From assembly GCA_030654175.1 (NCBI GenBank), contig JAURXZ010000013.1, positions 62,001-126,000 of the forward strand: DNA of 64,000 nucleotides, written 5' to 3'. Origin of the DNA: Bacteroidia bacterium. Its GTDB lineage: Bacteria; Bacteroidota; Bacteroidia; 2-12-FULL-35-15. Both the position numbers and the translations under genes were made by a program. Below the pieces are notes generated by a model, which had not been told where the DNA came from, did not search any database, and was given only the letters and a program-made list of their open reading frames with translations. Position 1 is the stretch's first letter; every line of letters starts with the position of its first letter. Below are positions 18,789-28,553 of the stretch, piece by piece.

Positions 18789-20027
18789 TCACTTAATTGA
18801 GTATTCATTGATCTTACGATACAATGTCCTTTCAGAAATACCTAATTCTTTTGCTGCATTTTTGCGTTTGCCTTTATGTTTTGTCAACGCTTTTTTGATC
18901 ATGTCCTCTTCAATTTCATGCAGCGATAAATTTTCTTCCGTTACAATTGTGTGGAGAGGCGTTTCATCTTTCGACTTCATAAATGCTGGCGTAGATGTGT
19001 TGTATCCCAACTGTATAGGGGTTTCCGGAGTACCCACTTCCTGATATAATTTTTTAATTAAAGATGCATTTTCCGGATGAAAATCCTGATCAAGTTGATT
19101 GTCATTTTCAATCAGATCAACAACGATTTTTTTTAGATCCTGCAGATCTTTTTTCATATCAAATAATACTTTGTACAACAGATCACGTTCGCTGAAATCT
19201 CCACCCTGCGTTGTATTGCTTATTACCATTGGTAATTGGGAAGTAGTACGTTGCGGTAAGTACCCACGTATCATTTCGCCATTAATATCACGCTGCTTTT
19301 CGATCACAGAAATTTGTTCTGTAATATTTTTTAACTGACGTACATTTCCTTGCCAGTAATAATTGATCAGCAATTGCTCCGCCTCTGTATCCAGCTTTAT
19401 TGTTGGCATTCGGTATTTTGCGGAAAAGTCTGCTGCAAATTTCCGAAACAATAAAAATATATCTTGCTTGCGGTCACGTAATGAAGGAACTATGATTGGC
19501 ACCGTATTTAAACGGTAATACAGATCTTCACGAAACTTACCTTTTTCAATTGCTTGAGTGATGTTTACGTTAGTTGCTGCAACCACCCGCACATCCGTTT
19601 TCAATACTTTTGAAGAACCTACTTTGATGAACTCTCCGCTCTCTAAAATACGAAGCAGACGGGCTTGTGTTGCTAAAGGCATTTCAGCAACCTCATCTAA
19701 AAAAATCGTTCCGCCATTCGCTACTTCAAAATATCCTTTGCGTGCTTCATGTGCTCCGGTGAATGAACCTTTCTCATGTCCAAAAAGTTCTGAATCTATT
19801 GTACCTTCAGGGATCGCACCACAGTTTACAGCAATATACTGACCATGTTTGCGGGCACTTAAATTATGTATGATCTGTGGAAAAACTTCTTTTCCTGTAC
19901 CGCTTTCTCCTGTAATTAATACAGTTAGATCGGTTGGTGCCACTTGCTTTGCAATATCAATTGCTCTATCCAGCAAAGGCGAACTCCCGATAATTCCAAA
20001 ACGATTTTTTATTTCTTGTATGGTCAT
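18789..20027 (-). CDS. Sigma-54-dependent transcriptional activator without receiver domain
   Basis: 412 residues. The AAA+ domain starts almost at the N terminus: Walker A GESGTGKE (40-47), the sigma-54 contact loop GSFTGA (87-92), Walker B TIFLDE (Asp111-Glu112) and the sensor segment DVRVVAATN. The C terminus (about 372-412) is a Fis-type helix-turn-helix (KNAAKELGISERTLYRKI). There is no regulatory N-terminal domain, so activity is probably constitutive or controlled through the insert between the AAA+ and HTH parts (about 255-365). It should activate RpoN-dependent promoters. It sits 82 bp after miaB and upstream of lptE on the same strand. Confidence 0.95.
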   Translation of the reverse strand: MTIQEIKNRFGIIGSSPLLDRAIDIAKQVAPTDLTVLITGESGTGKEVFPQIIHNLSARKHGQYIAVNCGAIPEGTIDSELFGHEKGSFTGAHEARKGYFEVANGGTIFLDEVAEMPLATQARLLRILESGEFIKVGSSKVLKTDVRVVAATNVNITQAIEKGKFREDLYYRLNTVPIIVPSLRDRKQDIFLLFRKFAADFSAKYRMPTIKLDTEAEQLLINYYWQGNVRQLKNITEQISVIEKQRDINGEMIRGYLPQRTTSQLPMVISNTTQGGDFSERDLLYKVLFDMKKDLQDLKKIVVDLIENDNQLDQDFHPENASLIKKLYQEVGTPETPIQLGYNTSTPAFMKSKDETPLHTIVTEENLSLHEIEEDMIKKALTKHKGKRKNAAKELGISERTLYRKINEYSIK

Positions 20028-20109
20028 ATTCTACGAAAAATAGGTTTATTTAATTCAATTTTTCTCCGTGCAACTCTTTTTCCTCCGTGTACTCTGTGTT
20101 GAAAAAAAT

Positions 20110-21543
20110 CTACTTAACTACAACACCAATCAAAGTCGCACTCGTACAATCGGTCGCCAACACATTCACATAATCTCCCGGTTTAAAATTTTCTTTCGGA
20201 AACACAACAGTTGTATTTTGTGAATTTCTTCCGGATAATTCATTTGGAGATTTTTTTGATATTTTTTCAGCCAATACCCGGTGAATTTTCCCTACTCCTG
20301 ATTTGGTGCGTTCTCCCGAATGTTTTTGTTGCATATCCACGATCTCTTGCAGCCTGCGTTTTTTAACATCATCTGGCACATCATCTTTATATTTTCGCTC
20401 AGCAAGCGTTTTAGGACGTTCACTGTACGAAAACATATAAGCGAAATCATATTTCACCCATTCCATCAACGATAAAGTATCTTTATGCTCTTCTTCCGTT
20501 TCCGTGCAGAATCCGGTAATGGAATCAGTAGATATAGCACAATCCGGGATGATCCTGCGTATAGCATTGATACGTTCCATATACCATTCACGGGTATAAC
20601 CACGATTCATCATTTCTAAGATACGTGAGTTACCTGATTGAACAGGTAAATGAATATAATTGCAAATATTTTCATATTTATTAACCACATGCAAAACATC
20701 ATCATTCATATCTTTCGGATGTGAAGTGCTGAAACGAACTCGCAGATCAGGATCTATCATCGCTACTTTTTCCATTAACTGAGCAAACGTTGTAGCATTT
20801 TGTAATTCTTCAGCAGTAATGTTTTCTTTTTTTAATCCGCCACCACTCCACAAATATGAATCAACATTTTGTCCAAGCAGTGTAACTTCTCTATATCCTT
20901 CATTGAACAGGTCCTGCGCTTCTTTCACAATTGTTTCCGGATCGCGGCTTCTTTCACGACCACGTGTAAACGGTACCACACAAAATGCGCACATATTATC
21001 ACAACCTCTTGTAATGCTTATGAATGCTGTAACTCCGTTTGAATCCAAACGTACCGGAGCAATGTCGGCATATGTTTCTTCTTTTGAAAGAAGCACATTC
21101 ACTGCTTTTTGTCCGGTTTCAGCGATCTCGATCAGTTCAGGTAAACTGCGATAAGCATCAGGCCCAACTACAATATCCACTAATTTTTCTTCTTCTAAAA
21201 ATTTTGATTTTAAACGTTCTGCCATACAGCCCAATACACCAATAATCAGATCAGGATTGGTTTTCTTAACTTTTTTAAAATCTGTCAATCGCTTACGTAC
21301 ACGTTGTTCAGCGCCTTCGCGAATAGCGCAGGTGTTCACAAAGATCACATCCGCTTCAGTAAAATCTTTGGTAGTTGTAAATCCTTGATCATGCAATATA
21401 GAAGCAACAATTTCGCTATCCGAAAAATTCATCGCGCAACCGTAACTTTCCAAAAATAATTTTTTACCATTTGGAAGTATTGGTTTTTCAATCAAAAGCG
21501 CTTCACCTTGTTTACTTTCATCAATTATTTTATTCTCGCTCAT
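20110..21543 (-). CDS. miaB: tRNA-2-methylthio-N6-isopentenyladenosine synthase MiaB
   Basis: 477 residues. Radical-SAM enzyme that adds the methylthio group to isopentenyl-A37 of tRNAs reading codons that begin with U. The N-terminal UPF0004 domain carries the three auxiliary-cluster cysteines (Cys36, Cys72, Cys106). The radical-SAM motif is Cys181-x3-Cys185-x2-Cys188 ([10 protein letters not shown]), and a TRAM domain occupies the C terminus (about 410-477). It is the first gene of a minus-strand run leading through the sigma-54 activator to secG, behind a good promoter at 21592-21622. Cytoplasmic. Confidence 0.98.
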   Translation of the reverse strand: MSENKIIDESKQGEALLIEKPILPNGKKLFLESYGCAMNFSDSEIVASILHDQGFTTTKDFTEADVIFVNTCAIREGAEQRVRKRLTDFKKVKKTNPDLIIGVLGCMAERLKSKFLEEEKLVDIVVGPDAYRSLPELIEIAETGQKAVNVLLSKEETYADIAPVRLDSNGVTAFISITRGCDNMCAFCVVPFTRGRERSRDPETIVKEAQDLFNEGYREVTLLGQNVDSYLWSGGGLKKENITAEELQNATTFAQLMEKVAMIDPDLRVRFSTSHPKDMNDDVLHVVNKYENICNYIHLPVQSGNSRILEMMNRGYTREWYMERINAIRRIIPDCAISTDSITGFCTETEEEHKDTLSLMEWVKYDFAYMFSYSERPKTLAERKYKDDVPDDVKKRRLQEIVDMQQKHSGERTKSGVGKIHRVLAEKISKKSPNELSGRNSQNTTVVFPKENFKPGDYVNVLATDCTSATLIGVVVK

Positions 21544-21907
21544 TTTTTATTTTATATTTGCCCCCGTTTAATCAGAAAAAAAATCGGGCTGCAAAGATAA
21601 TACAAAATTTGCGGGTGACAAAATGGCGTATTTTGCATTCTGGCAATTTTTTTTAAAAATCTTATATATATATTTATATATATAGTAAATGACATTTCCA
21701 AATGTTATTTGCAAATGTCAATTTTGATTTGTTTTCTTTGCACTTTCAAAAACAGATGGAATTTTAAAAAAATCATGTTTCATGTTAACGAACAATGCTT
21801 TTCACGTTTCATTTGATGTACTATTTTTTTAGAGTTCCAGGTTCGGGTTTTGTGCTATACACAGAACTTGAAACTTTGAAACTTTTAACTTTAAACTTAT
21901 TTAACGT
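21544..21907. promoter_or_regulatory. miaB-topA divergent region with 31-bp palindrome (21690-21720)
   Basis: 364 bp between divergent genes. Besides the miaB promoter it holds an alternating TA tract (21663-21684) next to a near-perfect 31-bp palindrome at 21690-21720: outer arms TGACATTT / AAATGTCA, inner arms CAAAT / ATTTG, 13 of 15 pairs matched around a GTT centre. Then comes an ACTTTAAA-type simple repeat directly before the topA ATG. The palindrome could be an operator or a cruciform-forming site sensitive to supercoiling. Confidence 0.6.
21592..21622 (-). promoter_or_regulatory. Promoter of miaB, Bacteroidota consensus
   Basis: Read on the minus strand: TTTG (21622-21619), a 19-bp spacer, then TATCTTTG (21599-21592). 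This is a full match to the Bacteroidota housekeeping promoter (TTTG / TAnnTTTG with 17-23 bp between). The start site would fall about 40 nt upstream of the miaB ATG. Confidence 0.75.
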
Positions 21908-24349
21908 ATGAGCAGTAATTTAGTGATAGTGGAGTCCCCTGCAAAGGCGAAAACAATTGAAGGATTTTTAGGGGAAGGTTTTACAGTAAAATCAAGCTAT
22001 GGTCACGTTCGTGACCTTGCAAAAAAAGGGTTTGGAGTTGATATTGAAAATGATTTCACTCCTAATTATGAAATATCGCCCGATAAGGTCAAAGTGGTTG
22101 CAGAATTAAAAAAATTAGCAAAGGGAGCCGACACGGTTTGGTTAGCAACCGATGAGGATCGTGAGGGAGAGGCTATTTCATGGCACTTATTCGAATCCTT
22201 GAATCTGGATGAAAAAAAAACAAAACGTATTGTTTTTCATGAGATCACCAAAACAGCGATCAAAAATGCAATTGCCAATCCAAGAACAATTGATAAGCAT
22301 TTGGTAGATGCTCAACAGGCACGAAGAATATTGGACCGCTTGGTTGGTTTCGAACTTTCTCCGGTATTATGGAAAAAAATTCGTCCGTCCTTGTCTGCAG
22401 GCCGTGTTCAGTCAGTGGCTGTGCGTTTGATCGTGGATCGTGAACGTGATATAATGGGTTTTAAGAGCACATCTTCTTATAAAGTTACGGCAAATTTTAT
22501 TTCAGGTAATTCTCTTGTAAAAGCTGAACTTGGAACAAAATTTAAAACGCTGGACGAAGCTCGCGCTTTTTTGAAAAAATGTTCAAATGCCGATTTTATT
22601 ATCGATAGCGTTGAAACAAAACCTTCAAAAAAATCCCCTTCAGCACCGTTCACAACATCCACCTTACAGCAGGAAGCTAGTCGTAAACTTGGATTTTCAG
22701 TTGCTCAAACAATGGTTGTGGCACAACGATTATATGAAAGTGGAAATATTACATACATGAGAACTGATTCCGTGAATCTTTCTGATACCGCTATTAATCA
22801 GGCAAAAGAAGCGATCACAGGAAATTACGGAGCAAAATATTTGAATGTTCGTCAATATAAAACTAAATCAAAAGGCGCACAGGAGGCTCACGAAGCCATC
22901 CGTCCAACTTATATTGATAAGCCCACAATTACTGCCGATTCGGCTGATAAACGTTTGTATGAATTAATTTGGAAACGTACAATAGCTTCACAAATGAGCG
23001 ATGCGGAGTTAGAAAAAACTACTGCTGTTATTGCTGTTTCAGGTGCTACCGAAAAATTTATTGCACAAGGTGAAGTATTGAAATTTGATGGTTTCCTGAA
23101 AATATACATGGAAGGCACGGATGATGAAGATGAAGAAAATCAAGAAGGTATGTTGCCTCCAATGAAAGTTGGTGAAAAGCTAAATGCAAATGAGATCATT
23201 GCAATGGAGCGCTACACACATCATCCTGCACGTTATACCGAAGCCAGTTTAGTTAAAAAAATGGAGGAGCTTGGTATTGGTCGTCCATCAACATATGCAC
23301 CTACAATTTCAACAATTCAAAAACGTGAATACGTAGTAAAGGAAGATAGGGAAGGGGTTCAACGTAATTTTAATGTAGCTTCTTTGAAAGCCGGTAAAAT
23401 TACTGAGGAAGTGAGAACAGAAGGTACTGGCGCAGAAAAATCAAAATTATTCCCAACCGATATCGGAATGGTGGTGACTGATTTTTTATTAGCACAATTC
23501 CCTCAGATCATGGATTTCAACTTCACAGCCAAAGTGGAAGAAGAATTTGATGAAATTGCGGAAGGGAAAATTTCCTGGACAAAAATGTTGGGAGAATTTT
23601 ACAAACCATTTCATAAAAATGTTGTAGATACTTCCGAAAATTCAGAGCGTGCTTCCGGAGAACGGTTATTAGGCATCGACCCTGTTACAGGCAAAAATGT
23701 ATATGTACGTATCGGCCGTTTTGGCCCAATGGCGCAGCTTGGAGAAGGTAATGACGAAAACAACAAACCTAAATTTGCTGGCCTTCGTAAAGATCAGCGT
23801 ATTGATACCATTACCTTTGAGGAAGCAATGGATCTGTTCAAGTTACCACGAGTAGTTGGTGAGTTTGAAGACAAAGAGATGGTTGTTGCAATAGGCCGTT
23901 TCGGTCCTTATGTTCGTCACAACAGTGTTTTCGTTTCTTTGAAAAAGGAAGATGATCCAATGACAATTTCTTCTGACCGTGCCATCGAATTGATCTTGGC
24001 TAAACGCCAGGCTGAGATTGATAAATATATCAAATCATTCCCTGAAAATCCTGCAGTACAATTGCTAAACGGACGCTGGGGGCCATATCTGGTTATTGAT
24101 GGTAATAATTTTAAATTACCAAAAGGAACTGATCCTTTAGCATTAACATTGGAGGATTGCCTTGCTATTGCAGCAGATCCCAAAAATGCAAGTAAAGGCA
24201 ATCGTTTCAAGAAGAAAGTAATTGCGAAACCATTCAAACAAGCAGTAGCTAAAAAAGTTGCTCCTAAAAAGAGTGCTGCTAAAAAAGTAGCAGCAAAAAA
24301 AGCAGTTGTGAAAAAAGCAGTTGCAAAAAAAGTAGTTAAGAAAAACTAA
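21908..24349 (+). CDS. topA: DNA topoisomerase I
   Basis: 813 residues, type IA topoisomerase that relaxes negative supercoils. TOPRIM domain at the N terminus (LVIVESPAKAKTIEGFL, then TDEDREGEAISWH), active-site Tyr283 in ITYMRTDS, and the QQARRILDRLVGFELSP and LSAGRVQSVAVRL core segments. The C-terminal part (about 570-760) has repeated 'GRFGPY/RWGPY' units of the topoisomerase C-terminal repeat type and no Cys4 zinc fingers. It ends in a Lys/Ala-rich histone-H1-like tail (about 770-813) that probably binds DNA. Transcribed alone; repeat copy 2 lies about 110 bp after the stop. Confidence 0.98.
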   Translation: MSSNLVIVESPAKAKTIEGFLGEGFTVKSSYGHVRDLAKKGFGVDIENDFTPNYEISPDKVKVVAELKKLAKGADTVWLATDEDREGEAISWHLFESLNLDEKKTKRIVFHEITKTAIKNAIANPRTIDKHLVDAQQARRILDRLVGFELSPVLWKKIRPSLSAGRVQSVAVRLIVDRERDIMGFKSTSSYKVTANFISGNSLVKAELGTKFKTLDEARAFLKKCSNADFIIDSVETKPSKKSPSAPFTTSTLQQEASRKLGFSVAQTMVVAQRLYESGNITYMRTDSVNLSDTAINQAKEAITGNYGAKYLNVRQYKTKSKGAQEAHEAIRPTYIDKPTITADSADKRLYELIWKRTIASQMSDAELEKTTAVIAVSGATEKFIAQGEVLKFDGFLKIYMEGTDDEDEENQEGMLPPMKVGEKLNANEIIAMERYTHHPARYTEASLVKKMEELGIGRPSTYAPTISTIQKREYVVKEDREGVQRNFNVASLKAGKITEEVRTEGTGAEKSKLFPTDIGMVVTDFLLAQFPQIMDFNFTAKVEEEFDEIAEGKISWTKMLGEFYKPFHKNVVDTSENSERASGERLLGIDPVTGKNVYVRIGRFGPMAQLGEGNDENNKPKFAGLRKDQRIDTITFEEAMDLFKLPRVVGEFEDKEMVVAIGRFGPYVRHNSVFVSLKKEDDPMTISSDRAIELILAKRQAEIDKYIKSFPENPAVQLLNGRWGPYLVIDGNNFKLPKGTDPLALTLEDCLAIAADPKNASKGNRFKKKVIAKPFKQAVAKKVAPKKSAAKKVAAKKAVVKKAVAKKVVKKN

Positions 24350-24460
24350 AGATTTTGATCTTAACGGAAATTGTTGAGAGTACGTAAAGCAAAAAATATT
24401 TTTTGAAACTGTATCTTTTCAATATATCATCGTTATAGATTAAAATTAAGGTTTAGGTAA

Positions 24461-24557
24461 TGCCGCGTTAGGGATTGCAGCGTAAATTCTTTTCTTTTTA
24501 GAAAAGATTGAAGCGTAAAGCCCGCCACTTTCTTCTTTAAGAAAAGGAACGTCCAAA
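24461..24557 (-). repeat. Dispersed structured repeat, copy 2
   Basis: Inverted relative to copy 1, between topA and the arginase-fold gene. In element orientation it reads GGACGTTCC, hairpin 1 (imperfect, CCTTTTCTT / AAGAAAGTGG), CGGGCTTTACGCTTCAATC, hairpin 2 (TTTTCT / AGAAAA), ATCCCTAACGC. Its first stem is the least perfect of the four copies, which fits decay of an older copy. Confidence 0.8.
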
Positions 24558-24634
24558 TAAATTTTATAGTTATAATTCTTCTTCAAAGAAGATAATAATT
24601 TTTAAGAAAAAATAAAAATTCCAGTTCAGTAATT

Positions 24635-25804
24635 ATGCAAGAATATTTCACACCCATTGATATTACTCAGTTTAACGGTGTTAGTCAGTATACCGATTCT
24701 TCGTATGCTAAAAGGATCAATGCATACCTTCAGGATACCGATTTCCCGGGTTTAGACAATGTGCATCTTGCTATTATTGGAGTTGAAGAAGATCGTAAAG
24801 CCTTGAACAACGAAGGTTGTGGACTAGCAGCTGATTATGTACGCGAAAATTTATATAAATTATTTCAAGGGAATTACTCAACTAAAATTGTTGATCTGGG
24901 GAATATAAAGAAGGGAAATACCATTGACGACAGCTATTTTGCCGTTACTGATGTGCTTTCTCAATTACTGAAAAAAAATATTATTCCGATTGTTATTGGT
25001 GGAGGTCAGGATTTAACGTATTGCAATTATGCAGCCTATAAAAGTCTTGAACAAACTATAAATATTGTTGCCATCGACTCTTGTTTCGATATTGGAGATG
25101 GCGACAAAGAACTCAATTCCCAAAGTTATCTGAGCAAAATAATATTACATAAGCCCAATATCCTTTTTAATTACAGCAATGTTGGCTACCAGACCTATTT
25201 TGTAGAACAGAATGCGATCGAACTAATGAATAAATTGTATTTCGACTCGCATCGCTTGGGCCAGGTTCGTGCAAATATGGAAAATGTAGAACCCATTGTG
25301 CGTAATGCTGACGTAGTAAGTTTTGATATTTCCTCCGTTCGCCAAAGTGACGCTCCCGGTAATGGTAATGCATCACCCAATGGATTTCATGGAGAAGAAG
25401 CTTGTCAGATCGCTAGGTACGCAGGTTTAAGTGATAAACTTTCTTCCATAGGTTTTTATGAAATCAATCCGGCATTTGATACCAATAAACAAACAGCGCA
25501 CCTTGTTGCGCAAATGATCTGGTATTTTATTGATGGTTTTTACAATCGAAAACAGGATTACCCGATTGTGGATAAATCGGAATACACAAAATACCGGGTA
25601 TCCATCAAGGACCATAATCACGAAATAGTTTTTTATAAAAGCAATAAAAGTGACCGCTGGTGGATGGATGTTCCCTATCCAATAAATCATCAGATAAAAT
25701 ATGAGCGGCATCATATGGTTCCATGTTCTTATACCGACTATGAAACAGCTTGCCAGGACGAAATGCCGGACAGGTGGTGGCAAACTTATCAGAAATTGGG
25801 CTGA
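24635..25804 (+). CDS. Arginase/formimidoylglutamase-fold protein with degenerate metal site
   Basis: 389 residues of the ureohydrolase (arginase/agmatinase/formimidoylglutamase) fold. The three metal-binding motifs are in the right order but altered. The usual GGGH is GGGQD (Gln125). The usual D-x-H-x-D is DSCFD (Asp148, Cys150, Asp152). The usual D-x-D is Asp231-Ile-Ser233 in SFDISS. Three of the six manganese ligands are therefore lost, so normal hydrolase activity is unlikely. The residue-by-residue reading is seen directly; loss of activity is inferred. The C-terminal 90 residues (DRWWMDVPYP, CSYTDYETACQDEMPDRWW) are extra and Trp/Tyr-rich. It directly precedes the porP/sprF-like gene and gldKLMN on the same strand (134-bp gap), a layout I recall from other Bacteroidota. 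Confidence 0.85.
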   Translation: MQEYFTPIDITQFNGVSQYTDSSYAKRINAYLQDTDFPGLDNVHLAIIGVEEDRKALNNEGCGLAADYVRENLYKLFQGNYSTKIVDLGNIKKGNTIDDSYFAVTDVLSQLLKKNIIPIVIGGGQDLTYCNYAAYKSLEQTINIVAIDSCFDIGDGDKELNSQSYLSKIILHKPNILFNYSNVGYQTYFVEQNAIELMNKLYFDSHRLGQVRANMENVEPIVRNADVVSFDISSVRQSDAPGNGNASPNGFHGEEACQIARYAGLSDKLSSIGFYEINPAFDTNKQTAHLVAQMIWYFIDGFYNRKQDYPIVDKSEYTKYRVSIKDHNHEIVFYKSNKSDRWWMDVPYPINHQIKYERHHMVPCSYTDYETACQDEMPDRWWQTYQKLG

Positions 25805-25938
25805 TTTTTAAAAATATATTTGGGCTGCAGAACAATAAAATACTCAAATAATTTGTTTTTGTAAACATATTACTTAATTTAGCGACCTAAAGTGTACTCA
25901 AAAAGTGACGAATTGTTAATTATTTAACAAGAATAAAG

Positions 25939-26895
25939 ATGAAAAAAAACATTACTACTGTCGTATTATTCATTACCGGATTAGTGTCCTTTGCCCAGCA
26001 AGATGCGCAATTCAGTATGAACATGTTCAACCGTTTAGCTGTTAATCCAGCTTATGCAGGTATGAATAAAGCACTTTGTGGTACGTTATTGTACCGTCAG
26101 CAATGGACAGCTTTCCCGGGAGCCCCTAAAACAGGCCTTTTGAGTGTTGATTTCGGTGAAGTTCTTTTTGGTGGTGTAGGTTTAACAGTTGATCAGGATC
26201 AATTAGGATTTGATAAAACGTTAAAGGCTAAGTTGGCATACTCGTTCCATTTGCCTGTAGGTCCGGGTACTTTAGGGATTGGTTTGGATGCAGGAATGAT
26301 ACAAAAACAAATAAAAGGTGATTTTATAGCACCTGATGGTACAACAACCACAGGTGGAGGTGGCACTGATCAAGCTATTCCTTGGTCGGGAACTTCTGCA
26401 ACTACTTATGATGTTGGATTTGGTTTGTATTATACAACCAACAGATTGTATGTAGGTTTATCATCTCTGCATTTACCTGAACAAACATTGGCGAAAACAG
26501 GATCTGGGTACGATTTCAATTATAAAGTTGCCCGTCACTATTATATTATGGCAGGTTATACATTCCAATTGGGGCAGCAGTTTGATTTAACTCCATCAGT
26601 ATTGGCGAAATCAGATGCATCTGCAACACAATTAGATTTGAATTTGATTGCTAAGTGGAATAAAATGATATTTGCCGGTTTCTCTTACCGTATAAGTGAT
26701 GCAATGGTTGCAATTGTTGGACTTGAAAAAAGTTTTACACCTAAAGTTACAGCAAAGTTTGGTTACTCTTATGATATAACCACTTCTACCATTAAAAACC
26801 ACAGCAGTGGTTCACATGAAATTATGTTAGGTTTCTGTTATAAAATAAAGGCAGAGGCTAAGCAAACAAGCCATATGAATGTGAGATTTTTATAA
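25939..26895 (+). CDS. PorP/SprF-family type IX secretion outer-membrane protein
   Basis: 318 residues. The signal peptide ends near VSFAQQ. The mature N terminus QFSMNMFNRLAVNPAYAG is the family signature. The rest is amphipathic beta-strand typical of a 14-stranded outer-membrane barrel. PorP is part of the T9SS in Porphyromonas; SprF of Flavobacterium is needed to deliver the adhesin SprB. Position directly upstream of gldK and the length fit the core PorP/SprF member. A TATATTTG box at 25815-25822 may be its -7 element. Spacing to gldK is 119 bp, consistent with an operon. Confidence 0.93.
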   Translation: MKKNITTVVLFITGLVSFAQQDAQFSMNMFNRLAVNPAYAGMNKALCGTLLYRQQWTAFPGAPKTGLLSVDFGEVLFGGVGLTVDQDQLGFDKTLKAKLAYSFHLPVGPGTLGIGLDAGMIQKQIKGDFIAPDGTTTTGGGGTDQAIPWSGTSATTYDVGFGLYYTTNRLYVGLSSLHLPEQTLAKTGSGYDFNYKVARHYYIMAGYTFQLGQQFDLTPSVLAKSDASATQLDLNLIAKWNKMIFAGFSYRISDAMVAIVGLEKSFTPKVTAKFGYSYDITTSTIKNHSSGSHEIMLGFCYKIKAEAKQTSHMNVRFL

Positions 26896-27014
26896 AAATT
26901 AATTTTTTTGTAACTTTTAATTATAAGTTTCGTTAGAGTACATCACTTTCCTTTTTTTATAATCATTTTTTTTTGATGATTTTCTGAAAAGGCGTTTAAA
27001 TTAAAACAACAAAC

Positions 27015-28457
27015 ATGAAAAAATTCATCTTGTTAGGTTCAATGGCTATTATTGCCGCTACAGGTTGTAAAAACAGCAGTAACGGAGAATTAATGGGGGT
27101 TCAGGGTCGTCCGGAATGGTTCGATGTTGATCCGTTTGGGATGTTGCACATTCCAATGGGCAGTTACAATATGGGACCTAGCGATGAGGATGCTCCTTAC
27201 GCTCATACCACAAAGTCAAAAACGGTTTCCGTTCAGGCTTTCTATATTGATCAAACAGAAATTTCCAATAACGAATATCGCCAGTTTGTTAACTGGGTGC
27301 AAGATTCTATAGCTCACCGTGCTTTATTTGAAAGTGGTGTTGCGGAACATGGAATCGAAACCGATGCTTATGAGCAACCAATTGAACCGCCATTAGTTAA
27401 TTGGGAAGAAGGTATCCAATATGGTGAACAGGATGTGAGAGAGGTTTTGGAATTTATGTATCTTCCTCCTGAAGAACGTTTCTACAGTCGTAGACAAATA
27501 GATCCACGTAAATTAAATTATGAATATTATTGGATCAATCTTCGGTTAGCTGCTATTAAATCTAATCGTTTCAGACCTGTAAAATCACCTGATGAAAAAA
27601 CAGGTTTGGATTTTATAAATGGATATCAGTCTACCAGTACCGGTGATAATAAAACATTAGGTCAATATAATGTAAAAGATGAAATCTCTGACGGTAGCGG
27701 GAAATACAGTGTTCGTGAGAGAAATGACAAAGACAGAAGTGTGTTCATTGTAAAGGATATTATAAATGTATACCCTGATACATTAGCTTGGGTTCATGAT
27801 TTCACTTATTCATTCAATGAGCCAATGACAAATATGTATTTTTGGCATCCGGCTTATGATGATTATCCAGTGGTAGGTGTTACCTGGAAACAAGCACGTG
27901 CATTTTGTGTTTGGAGGACTCAATTATTTAATTCTTACCTTTCTTATAATGGTCAGTCAATTGTAAATGATTTCCGTTTACCTACTGAGTCAGAATGGGA
28001 ATATGCTGCTCGTGGTGGAAATGCTTTAAGTCCTTATCCTTGGGGTGGTACTTATATTAGAAATGCTTTAGGTTGTTTCTTAGGTAATTTTAAACCAATG
28101 CGTGGAAGCTATATTGATGACGGAGGTTTCCATACTGTAAAGGTAGTATCGTATAATCCTAATGATTATGGTTTATATTGTATGGCAGGAAACGTTGCTG
28201 AATGGACAAGTAATGCATTTGATGAATCATCATATGATTTTTCACATGACTTAAATCCTGACTATGTATATGAAGCACAGGATAATGAGGCTAACGTGTT
28301 AAAACGTAAAGTTATTAGAGGTGGTTCATGGAAAGATATCGGTTTTTATCTTCAAACAAGTTCAAGAACTTACGAATACCAGGATACTGCAAAGTGCCAT
28401 ATTGGTTTCCGTTGTGTTCAAACTTATTTAGGACGTGCTAAAGGCGATGATATTTAA
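27015..28457 (+). CDS. gldK: Gliding motility / T9SS lipoprotein GldK
   Basis: 480 residues. Lipoprotein signal ending in IAATGC (Cys18), then the GldK-typical VQGRPEWFDVDPFGMLHIPMG. The body is a formylglycine-generating-enzyme-like (FGE-sulfatase) fold, with AFYIDQTEISNNEYRQFVNW, RLPTESEWEYAARGG, GNVAEWT and VIRGGSW. The paired catalytic cysteines of true FGE are absent from the last segment, so it is structural. In the T9SS, GldK (PorK) forms a large periplasmic ring with GldN under the outer membrane. First of gldK-L-M-N, 96 bp before gldL. Confidence 0.97.
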   Translation: MKKFILLGSMAIIAATGCKNSSNGELMGVQGRPEWFDVDPFGMLHIPMGSYNMGPSDEDAPYAHTTKSKTVSVQAFYIDQTEISNNEYRQFVNWVQDSIAHRALFESGVAEHGIETDAYEQPIEPPLVNWEEGIQYGEQDVREVLEFMYLPPEERFYSRRQIDPRKLNYEYYWINLRLAAIKSNRFRPVKSPDEKTGLDFINGYQSTSTGDNKTLGQYNVKDEISDGSGKYSVRERNDKDRSVFIVKDIINVYPDTLAWVHDFTYSFNEPMTNMYFWHPAYDDYPVVGVTWKQARAFCVWRTQLFNSYLSYNGQSIVNDFRLPTESEWEYAARGGNALSPYPWGGTYIRNALGCFLGNFKPMRGSYIDDGGFHTVKVVSYNPNDYGLYCMAGNVAEWTSNAFDESSYDFSHDLNPDYVYEAQDNEANVLKRKVIRGGSWKDIGFYLQTSSRTYEYQDTAKCHIGFRCVQTYLGRAKGDDI

Positions 28458-28553
28458 ACAATAAAACAATTTTAATATCGTTTCTATAATTCACAAGTCA
28501 ACAAGTATCAAATTATTAAAATAAACAATTATTAACTTTTAAAATTTAAAAAA

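Noticed and set aside
27015-28457. Active formylglycine-generating enzyme
   Set aside because: The fold is present but the paired catalytic cysteines are missing; context and the N terminus identify GldK.
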